The notes under the pieces were generated by a model. It was given only the letters and a program-made list of their open reading frames with translations, ran no database searches and had not been told where the DNA came from. Position numbers and translations under genes: made by a program. From an uncultured Collinsella sp. (GTDB lineage Bacteria > Actinomycetota > Coriobacteriia > Coriobacteriales > Coriobacteriaceae), in contig URTD01000046.1 of assembly GCA_900550735.1 (NCBI GenBank), positions 1-11,719 of the forward strand: DNA of 11,719 nucleotides, read 5' to 3'. Position 1 is the stretch's first letter. The number at the start of each line of letters is the position of its first letter. Below, one piece after another: positions 6,478 through 11,719 of the stretch.

Positions 6478-7164
6478 TTACGCCTCAAGCGCAGCCTTGA
6501 ACCAACTCGTAATACTCGTGGGGTGCGTGATGGCGGTGCCGACGACAACGGCCCAGGCGCCAGCATCGATCGCGGCGCGAGCCTCCTCGGGCGTATGCAC
6601 GCGACCCTCGCAAATGATGGGAAGGCCGGGGAATTCCTCGGTCGCCTGACGCAGGAGCGGCAGATCGGGGCCATCGGCCATGGTGCAGTCGATGGCGGCA
6701 ACACCATGAGACAGCGTGGTGGACACCAGGTCGAAGCCCATGTCGACAGCACGACGAATATCCTCGATGGTGGCACAGTCGGCCATCAGGAGCACGCCCT
6801 CCTCGTGCAGCGGACGGAAAGTATCTTCGACGGTCTTGCCATCGGGACGCGGACGATCGGTGGCGTCGATCGCCACGATATCGGCACCCGCAGCAACGCA
6901 GGCGCGAGCGTGGCGCAGCGTCGGCGTGATGTAAACGCCCTCGTGCCCATCCTTCCACAGGCCGATAACAGGAACCTCACAGCGACCCTTAATGGCGGCA
7001 ATGTCGGCAAGGCCCTGGCAGCGAATGGCGGCGGCGCCGCCGAGCTCGCAAGCGCGAGACATTTGAGCCATGGTCTCAGGCGTACGAAGCGGCTCGCCCA
7101 TATACGCCTGAACGCTCACGACGAGCTTGCCCTTCAGGGACTGGATCAAAGGATCAACGGTCAT
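6478..7164 (-). CDS. nanE: N-acetylmannosamine-6-phosphate 2-epimerase
   Basis: NanE converts ManNAc-6-phosphate to GlcNAc-6-phosphate, linking sialic acid breakdown to amino-sugar metabolism; it is a cytosolic TIM barrel. The protein is 228 residues, the usual length. Seen: KGKLVVSVQA (11-20), Arg48 in AIRCQG, Lys71 in GLWKDG at the position of the catalytic lysine, Asp100 in AIDAT, Glu186 in CEGRVHTPEEA, and the C-terminal phosphate loop AWAVVVGTAITHP (203-215). Two spots differ from what I recall as usual: LSGYT is replaced by LSHGV, and the Arg in AITRP is His214. The frame extends to 7278 but that part is translated hairpin; the ATG at 7164 has AAAGG 11 nt upstream and the family N-terminus. 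It follows the ROK kinase and ends before a terminator. Confidence 0.93.
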   Translation of the reverse strand: MTVDPLIQSLKGKLVVSVQAYMGEPLRTPETMAQMSRACELGGAAAIRCQGLADIAAIKGRCEVPVIGLWKDGHEGVYITPTLRHARACVAAGADIVAIDATDRPRPDGKTVEDTFRPLHEEGVLLMADCATIEDIRRAVDMGFDLVSTTLSHGVAAIDCTMADGPDLPLLRQATEEFPGLPIICEGRVHTPEEARAAIDAGAWAVVVGTAITHPTSITSWFKAALEA

Positions 7165-7183
7165 GTTCGACTCAACCTTTCTC

Positions 7184-7288
7184 AAAAACAGCCTTCTGAG
7201 ACACCGCACCTTGACGTTCAAACCGTCGCTCGCGTACCGAAGTACGCTTCGCTCCTCTTTCACGTCAATCTGCGGCACCTCAGAAGGC
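7184..7288 (-). ncRNA. Large structured RNA element with terminator-like tail, upstream of nanE
   Basis: Two 27-nt arms (7288-7262 and 7217-7191) form an imperfect inverted repeat with 22 of 27 positions complementary, including ten uninterrupted outer pairs starting GCCTTCTGAG. The 44-nt interior holds a perfect 6-bp hairpin, GCGTAC-TTCG-GTACGC, a C(UUCG)G tetraloop when read on the minus strand. A TGTTTTT tract follows the closing arm at once. It fills most of the 141 bp between the ROK kinase stop and the nanE ATG, leaving about 20 nt before the start codon. It could be a terminator or attenuator, an mRNA-stabilising leader, or a dispersed intergenic repeat. No coding role is supported. 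Confidence 0.7.
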
Positions 7289-7305
7289 GCACTTGGTAGC
7301 TATGT

Positions 7306-8271
7306 TTATTTCAACGACGCAAGAAGGTGTTCGGCGGCACCGATGAGCGGAGCATCGCCCTCAAGAGAACCGATGAGGATCGGCGTATCCTGAAGCGGAT
7401 CGAGCGCCTGGCTGGCATAGCCCTCGTGTACCGAATCCTTCCACGTCTGTGAACGCCAATCGGGACCTTGGTGAATCACGCCACCCGAAAGCACGATGAC
7501 CTCAGGGTCCAGGATGTTAGCGAGCGAGCCCAAGCTGGCACCCAGCGCAAAGCCGGCGTCATGGATGACCTCGGTCGCCTTTGCGTCGCCCGCACGGCAC
7601 AGGTCGTTCACATCGCGACCGACCGAAGGACGGCTGGGGTCGACGCGACCAAAGCGCTCATCGTACATACGACCAATGGAAGTGCCCGAAGCAACCGACT
7701 CCAGATGGCCGGAACGCCCGCAGGCGCAGGGAATACCGGCGGCAGCCGAGCACTCGATGTGGCCCATATGGCCAGCAGCACCATGGAAACCCTGCATCAC
7801 GCGGCCGTTCTCGACATATGCGCCACCGATGCCCGTACCGATGCCAAGACACAAGACGGAGAACTTGCCCTTGCCGACGCCCCAGTGGGCCTCGCCCAGA
7901 GCATGAGCCTGCACGTCGCCTACAACGGCAACGGGAAGACCGAGGTCCTCGCGCAGGCGCGGCCCCAACTGAACACCGGACCAGCCGGGCATGATCTCGT
8001 TGGCATACGCGATGGCGCCCGTCTTGGAATCGACGACGCCGGCGGCACCGATACCGACGCCAAGGACCTCGACATCGGGATTCGCCTCGAGAGCAGCCTT
8101 GATGGACGCCTCGATACGTTGGAAGACGGCCTCGCCGCCCTCTTGGGCCTCGGTGGGAACCTCGGCCTCAAAAACAGGATGGGGCACACTACCGTCAGCC
8201 GGGTACTCCATGATGGCAGTCGCGATCTTAGTTCCGCCGATATCGACAGAGCAGACGTACTTGTTCTCCAT
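7306..8271 (-). CDS. nanK: ROK-family sugar kinase, probable N-acetylmannosamine kinase
   Basis: It probably phosphorylates ManNAc at O6 with ATP to supply NanE. The family is clear; the substrate is inferred from lying between the NanA-like aldolase and nanE. The protein is 321 residues, typical of ROK kinases. Seen: the N-terminal phosphate loop DIGGTKIA (10-17), the catalytic-base position Asp119 in VVGDVQAHALGE, GIGTGIGG (143-150), and the zinc-site region GHMGHIE (167-173) followed by CACGRSGHLE (182-191). In the zinc motif the third cysteine of CxCGxxGC is His189, a variation I recall from other actinobacterial members. The ATG at 8271 has AAGGAG 6 nt upstream. Other possible substrates are glucose or GlcNAc. 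Confidence 0.85.
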   Translation of the reverse strand: MENKYVCSVDIGGTKIATAIMEYPADGSVPHPVFEAEVPTEAQEGGEAVFQRIEASIKAALEANPDVEVLGVGIGAAGVVDSKTGAIAYANEIMPGWSGVQLGPRLREDLGLPVAVVGDVQAHALGEAHWGVGKGKFSVLCLGIGTGIGGAYVENGRVMQGFHGAAGHMGHIECSAAAGIPCACGRSGHLESVASGTSIGRMYDERFGRVDPSRPSVGRDVNDLCRAGDAKATEVIHDAGFALGASLGSLANILDPEVIVLSGGVIHQGPDWRSQTWKDSVHEGYASQALDPLQDTPILIGSLEGDAPLIGAAEHLLASLK

Positions 8272-8349
8272 GTCGCTCTCCTTAGGAGATAAAAAACAAC
8301 TACAGGAAATGCGCCGTCAGGCTAGCCGTCACAGCGCGGAAAAGGTTTT

Positions 8350-8439
8350 CCAGGTGCCCGAGATCGCCAAGAAACCGTGTGACCATTGATCTAATGGGTC
8401 ATGGCCGCACGGTTGAACGGCGAGGTCGGGTGCCCGGGG
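8350..8439 (-). promoter_or_regulatory. Extended RNA hairpin between the aldolase and nanK
   Basis: The 173-bp gap before nanK can fold into one long interrupted hairpin on the minus strand. From outside in: 12 positions with two mismatches (8430-8419 with 8368-8357), 7 perfect pairs (AACCGTG with CACGGTT, 8414-8408 and 8379-8373), and 8 pairs with one bulged C (8401-8393 with 8387-8380) around a 5-nt loop. Five more pairs may extend the base. No U-tract follows directly. It is a candidate leader or mRNA-processing element. The rest of this gap holds a GGAAAACCTTTTCC inverted repeat (8338-8351), a T6 run (8291-8296), and the nanK ribosome-binding site. Confidence 0.5.
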
Positions 8440-8444
8440 AAGCT

Positions 8445-9365
8445 TTACAGGAGACCGTTGTCCTGGAGGACCTTCTTAATCGCCTCGACGTTCTCGCCGG
8501 TCATGGCCTTCACCGGGCGCGGCATGGTCGGGCTGTCGAAGATACCCATGAGGTTCATAGCGGTCTTGAAGGCGCCGACGCCACCGGCATAGCCCTGGAC
8601 GCCCGAGGTGACATCCCAGATGTGCGAAATCTCATTGAGGCGATCCTGCTCGGCCTTGACGGTAGCCCAGTCACCAGCCTGAGCGGCCTTCCACTGACGC
8701 ACGTAGCCCTCGGGCTCAACGTTGGCGAGACCCGGGACGGAACCGTCGGCGCCACCGAGGTAGGCGCCGTCGACAACAACCTCGTGGCCGGTGAGAATGC
8801 TCATCGGATGGCCGTTCTTTTCGTTCTCCTGAACGAGGTAGCGGAACGAGATGTCATCACCCGAGGAATCCTTGACGCCGGCCAGAACGCCCTCGGCGCC
8901 GAGCTTGGCAAGGAGCTTCCAGGGGAGCTTGGTGTGAACGCAGACGGGAATGTCATAGGCAAAGATGGGCAGGTCGAGCTCCTCGTGCAGGATGCGGAAG
9001 TGCTCCTCGACCTCGGTCATGCCCTGCAGGGCATAGAACGGGCAGGTGGCGACGAGGGCATCGGCGCCCAGCTCCTGGGCGACCTTGCCGTGCTCGATCA
9101 TGCGCTCGGTCTCGGTGTCGATGATACCGACCAGAACAGGCACGCGGTGATCGACGATGCGCACGGCCTCGGCGATAATCTGACGACGACGCTCGTCGGT
9201 GGAGAAGACGACCTCGCCCGAGGAGCCCAGGAAGAACAGGCCATCGACGCCGGCATCGATCATGCGGTTGATGCTGCGCTCAAAGGAGGCAACGTCGAGC
9301 TGGTGGTCTTCGGTATCGGGAACAACGACGGGAGGGATAACGCCGGTGAATTTCTGAGTTGCCAC
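8445..9365 (-). CDS. nanA: NanA/DapA-family aldolase, probable N-acetylneuraminate lyase
   Basis: It is a class I (Schiff-base) pyruvate-dependent aldolase; in this context it probably cleaves N-acetylneuraminate to ManNAc and pyruvate in the cytosol. The GTG at 9365 has AAGGAG 6 nt upstream and gives 306 residues, the family length; no ATG fits as well. Seen: the carboxylate-binding GSSGE (47-51), Tyr137 in AYDIP, the Schiff-base Lys165 in GVKDSSGD and the barrel end GADGSVPGLANV (205-216). Tyr137 and Lys165 carry the same numbers as in E. coli NanA. However, the pair contacting the sialate tail (Asp-Glu in E. coli) is His194-Glu195, and the later serine (Ser208 in E. coli) appears as Gly212. 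The barrel end looks closer to DapA- or keto-deoxy-sugar aldolases, so the family is sure and the substrate rests mostly on nanE and the ROK kinase next door. Confidence 0.82.
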   Translation of the reverse strand: MATQKFTGVIPPVVVPDTEDHQLDVASFERSINRMIDAGVDGLFFLGSSGEVVFSTDERRRQIIAEAVRIVDHRVPVLVGIIDTETERMIEHGKVAQELGADALVATCPFYALQGMTEVEEHFRILHEELDLPIFAYDIPVCVHTKLPWKLLAKLGAEGVLAGVKDSSGDDISFRYLVQENEKNGHPMSILTGHEVVVDGAYLGGADGSVPGLANVEPEGYVRQWKAAQAGDWATVKAEQDRLNEISHIWDVTSGVQGYAGGVGAFKTAMNLMGIFDSPTMPRPVKAMTGENVEAIKKVLQDNGLL

Positions 9366-9433
9366 AAAAATCTCCTTAGTTGTCTGGCGGGCGACCCTAT
9401 GCCACCCACTCTTGTTGACAGTGTCCAGGCCGT

Positions 9434-10285
9434 CTAGGCCAAAGAACACGGGTAGAACGTTTGGTTAAAGAAGTCGACGACTTCGTTTTCGAACGCATTG
9501 ATACGCTCATGAGCGTATTTGGCATAGATGATATGCCTCCGGTCACACTCAAAACCGTTGAATACGGCAAACTGGCCCTTGGGGTCGCTCGCGGCATCCA
9601 TAAGCGATGTGCCCATGAGCACCGATCCGCGCACCCGAGACGACAGCGCCTCGAGGCCGCCAGGAAGCGGATTGGCAACCGCCGTGCAGGCGAGGCCCCG
9701 CTCGTCCAGAGCAGAAACCGCCAGCGCGACTCCGCCGCCAAGACCCTCGCCCCATGCAAAGATGCGGTCGGGGTCCATGCCATCAAGATTGCGCGCCACC
9801 TTCGCCAGCGCGCAACCCCAACGGACGCGCTCGACAAAAGCGGGCGAAGAAATCCCCCGCTGCAGGTCGTCCGCACCAGCAACATCGTCATCCAGCGCGA
9901 GGACGGCATACCCCATGGCGGCAAATCTCGTCATGTGATGCCAGCCGCGCACAGGCCGATCGATGTCGTGGAACATCAGGCACAACGGCACGCGCTCAGA
10001 TACTCGGGCACGACCGACAGGCTCGATCAAACGAGCGTGAATTGCATCGTCACCGAGCTCAAAGGAGACCTCCGAGTAACGGGCGCAGGGGTTAACAAAG
10101 TCAATCGCCGTAATGGCCAGGCCTTGAATCTCAAGATTCGAAGCGCATGTCTCTAAATCAGAAACATCTGCTTGGACATCACCGCGCCAGTCCCGATATT
10201 CTGCGAGCCTTGACGAAACCGTTCCAGGAATTCCCACGAGTCCGGGGACAATCAGCTCGTCAACATTGCTCTCGCACTTAGACAT
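9434..10285 (-). CDS. AXE1-family alpha/beta hydrolase lacking the nucleophilic serine (likely pseudoenzyme)
   Basis: It is a degenerate paralogue of the acetyl esterase encoded just upstream. The protein is 283 residues against 325 there. The nucleophile elbow, GASQGGG in the neighbour, reads GEGLGGG here (179-185), putting Gly181 where serine should be; one base (GGT instead of AGT) separates them. The oxyanion-side motif HGYPG is replaced by HDIDR (106-110). An acid (Asp230 or Asp234) and His259 in YAHER remain, as does the QFAVFNGF stretch (238-245) shared with the neighbour (QFAVYNNL). There is no signal peptide or membrane segment, so it is probably cytosolic. The ATG at 10285 overlaps the upstream stop by 8 nt (ATGTCTAA), with GGAGG just ahead. 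The frame is intact and long, so it looks retained rather than decaying. It may be a partner or binding subunit of the active copy; esterase activity is doubtful. Confidence 0.8.
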   Translation of the reverse strand: MSKCESNVDELIVPGLVGIPGTVSSRLAEYRDWRGDVQADVSDLETCASNLEIQGLAITAIDFVNPCARYSEVSFELGDDAIHARLIEPVGRARVSERVPLCLMFHDIDRPVRGWHHMTRFAAMGYAVLALDDDVAGADDLQRGISSPAFVERVRWGCALAKVARNLDGMDPDRIFAWGEGLGGGVALAVSALDERGLACTAVANPLPGGLEALSSRVRGSVLMGTSLMDAASDPKGQFAVFNGFECDRRHIIYAKYAHERINAFENEVVDFFNQTFYPCSLA

Positions 10286-11255
10286 GAGCCTCCCCTCCCT
10301 TGCAGAAAAACGGAATGATCAAATCGTCAAAATCCTGAATCTCCTCGTGGCCAAAGCCTTCAAAGAACTCATGACGCTTTTCGCAGGTCAGGTTGTTATA
10401 GACCGCAAACTGCGTCGCTGGCGGACAGACGATATCGGCTGTGCCAGTGCCAAACAGCACGGGGCATTTGACCATAGGGGCAAAGTTCTTGGAATCGAAG
10501 TACGCCAGCTTGGCATAGCCTTCGTCAATACGAGTCGAGTCCTCGTCAAACCAGCGAGACCAATAGCGCAGGCCCTCGTAGGCAATGTCGTCGGCATCCA
10601 AATCCCAGACCAGGCGGAAATCTGACAGGAAGGGATAGAGGATGGCGGCACGATTGATAAGCTCGCTGTTAAGCGCACAGGTCGCAATGCCCAAACCGCC
10701 GCCCTGCGACGCGCCGTTCACAAACACACGCGCAAGATCGATGCCCTCGAGCTCGCGAACGATGCGGCACAGGATGCGAATATCTTGGTGCAAGCGGACA
10801 TAGTAGAGGTTGGCCGGGTCGCCGTCGATACCGGCGACGATATGACCGGCAACCGTTGTGCCCTCAAATCCACCAATGTCCTCGGAGGGACCTCCTTGGC
10901 CGGGGCAGTCGAGGGCGATGAGTGCCATGCCCATGCCCGCAAACGACGCCTGCTCAAACCAGCTGCGGCTTGCACCCGGATACCCATGGAACTGAAGTAC
11001 CAATGGCACGGGCTCGTCCGAGACGGGTTTAAGGTACTTGGCATGCAGGCGAGCGCCACACATACCGGTATACCAGAGGTCGAAAAGCTGGCAGGTCGCG
11101 GCATCGGTGACCGATGCCGTCTCGATCGCGTAGTCAAGCCCGACAGCGTCGGCCTCGGCCATGCGATCCTTCCAAAAGAGATCGAAATCTGATGGACGGG
11201 GCATGGCGCCTCGATATTCACCAAATTGATGTTGTAGCTCCTGAGCACTTGGCAT
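10278..11255 (-). CDS. Acetyl xylan esterase (AXE1/cephalosporin-C deacetylase) family hydrolase
   Basis: The family removes O-acetyl groups from sugars and related compounds. The protein is 325 residues, the normal length. Seen: the N-terminal family start with RPSDFDLFWKDR (20-31), HGYPG (90-94) with the tyrosine of the oxyanion region, ALDCPGQGG (114-122), the nucleophile elbow GASQGGG (181-187, Ser183), Asp274 in GTADIVCPP and His303 in GFGHEE: a complete Ser-Asp-His triad. No signal peptide is visible, so it should act on imported substrate in the cytosol. Beside aldolase, kinase and nanE, a role in deacetylating O-acetyl sialic acids is inferred. The ATG at 11255 is chosen over a TTG at 11270 that abuts the GAAAGG; the start is uncertain by five codons. 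It is followed, with an 8-nt overlap, by its serine-less paralogue. Confidence 0.9.
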   Translation of the reverse strand: MPSAQELQHQFGEYRGAMPRPSDFDLFWKDRMAEADAVGLDYAIETASVTDAATCQLFDLWYTGMCGARLHAKYLKPVSDEPVPLVLQFHGYPGASRSWFEQASFAGMGMALIALDCPGQGGPSEDIGGFEGTTVAGHIVAGIDGDPANLYYVRLHQDIRILCRIVRELEGIDLARVFVNGASQGGGLGIATCALNSELINRAAILYPFLSDFRLVWDLDADDIAYEGLRYWSRWFDEDSTRIDEGYAKLAYFDSKNFAPMVKCPVLFGTGTADIVCPPATQFAVYNNLTCEKRHEFFEGFGHEEIQDFDDLIIPFFCKGGEAHV

Positions 11256-11291
11256 GGCTCGTGAACCCAACCTTTCGAAATCGCAACGGAG

Positions 11292-11319
11292 GTGCGCCCG
11301 GCAAGGGGGCCGGGCGCAC
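11292..11319 (-). promoter_or_regulatory. GC-rich hairpin between the ABC ATPase and the esterase
   Basis: A perfect 11-bp inverted repeat (GTGCGCCCGGC and GCCGGGCGCAC) with a 6-nt loop lies in the 80-bp gap. The transcript downstream is CTCCGTTGCGATTTCG, too poor in T for a standard intrinsic terminator. It more likely stabilises the 3' end of the transporter message, or lowers but does not stop transcription into the esterases. Confidence 0.55.
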
Positions 11320-11335
11320 GGGAGGGAAAGCGAGG

Positions 11336-11719
11336 CTACTCGCCGAGCTTGGGATGCAGCAGCGACGGCGCAGCGCCGAGCAGCATCTTGGTGTAGGGGT
11401 CCTGGGGGTGCTGGAAGACCTGCTTGGCCTCGCCCTGCTCGACGATCTTGCCGCCATTCATAACGATGATGTCGTCAGAGATATAGCGGACCGTCTGGAT
11501 GTCATGGCTGATGAACACCATGGCCAGGCCGAGCTCCTTCTTAAGGTCGGTCAGCAGGTTCAGAATCTGCGCGCGGACCGAAACGTCCAGAGCCGAGGTG
11601 GGCTCGTCGGCGATGATGGCATCGGGGTTCAGCGACAGAGCACGGGCAATTGCGACGCGCTGACGCTGGCCGCCCGAAAGCTGGCTCGGCATAAAATCGA
11701 TGCGCTCGGCAAGACCGAC
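11336..11719 (-). CDS. ABC transporter ATP-binding protein, oligopeptide/dipeptide (OppF/DppF) type (partial, N-terminus off window)
   Basis: The last 127 residues are present; the frame is open to the right edge, so the Walker A is not visible. Seen in order: the signature LSGGQRQRVAIARAL, Walker B AIIADEPTSALD, the D-loop that follows, the switch histidine in FISHD, and the tail HPQDPYTKMLLGAAPSLLHP typical of peptide/nickel-type ATPases. It energises import through a membrane complex presumably encoded further right. Peptide-type ABC systems are known to import sialic acid in other bacteria (for example the Sat system of Haemophilus ducreyi), which would fit the neighbours, but the substrate cannot be read from this fragment. 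Confidence 0.93.
   Translation of the reverse strand, partial: VGLAERIDFMPSQLSGGQRQRVAIARALSLNPDAIIADEPTSALDVSVRAQILNLLTDLKKELGLAMVFISHDIQTVRYISDDIIVMNGGKIVEQGEAKQVFQHPQDPYTKMLLGAAPSLLHPKLGE

Noticed and set aside
7165..7278. Upstream extension of nanE to the ATG at 7278
   Set aside because: The extra 38 codons are the translated inverted-repeat element; the conserved N-terminus and ribosome-binding site belong to the ATG at 7164.
8272..8284. TCTCCTAAGGAGA palindrome at the nanK ribosome-binding site
   Set aside because: It has no loop to form an RNA hairpin and is explained by the Shine-Dalgarno sequence; chance symmetry is likely.
11256..11270. TTG start for the intact esterase at 11270
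   Set aside because: The GAAAGG directly abuts the TTG, leaving no spacer, and the ATG at 11255 gives a normal family length. The choice remains somewhat uncertain.
1..11719. Mobile elements, CRISPR, tRNA/rRNA, phage or toxin-antitoxin genes
   Set aside because: No transposase, terminal repeats with target duplication, spaced direct repeats, tRNA-like folds or small gene pairs were seen; the known genes account for nearly the whole window.

Overview
The window reads as chromosomal DNA of a high-GC Gram-positive gut actinobacterium, most likely Collinsella or a close member of the Coriobacteriia. This is inferred from GC-rich codon use, the actinobacterial order rapZ-whiA-gap-pgk-tpiA, an arginine-type Walker A in RapZ, and the overall look of the proteins. 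No database search was possible. Every gene I can support is on the minus strand, so the biological reading order runs from high to low coordinates. The long open frames on the plus strand are shadows of these genes.

Positions 11719 to 6478 hold what looks like a sialic acid (N-acetylneuraminate) utilisation cluster. In order it has: the end of a peptide-type ABC transporter ATPase; two tandem AXE1-family alpha/beta hydrolases (acetyl esterases), of which the second has lost its nucleophilic serine; a NanA/DapA-family aldolase; a ROK-family sugar kinase (probable ManNAc kinase); and NanE (ManNAc-6-phosphate 2-epimerase). A coherent route is import, removal of O-acetyl groups, cleavage to ManNAc plus pyruvate, phosphorylation, and epimerisation to GlcNAc-6-phosphate. 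The gaps around nanK and nanE hold large RNA hairpins, and one of them has a U-tract directly in front of nanE.

Positions 6426 to 4520 hold a terminator-like hairpin followed by rapZ and whiA, separated by 6 bp. The yvcK gene that usually lies between these two is absent. Positions 4519 to 1 hold an AT-rich promoter region with a 14-bp perfect palindrome, then gap, a strong intrinsic terminator, and the tightly packed pgk-tpiA-gpmI group. These four genes encode glycolytic steps from triose phosphates to 2-phosphoglycerate. gpmI is cut by the left edge and the ABC ATPase by the right edge.

There is no stretch over 300 bp without a gene. The longest gaps are 193 bp (4327-4519), 173 bp (8272-8444), 141 bp (7165-7305) and 140 bp (3161-3300), each described below. 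I saw no tRNA, rRNA, CRISPR array, insertion sequence or phage gene. The most notable observations are the serine-less esterase paired with an intact copy, the large hairpin just before nanE, and the non-canonical sialate-pocket residues in the NanA-like aldolase.
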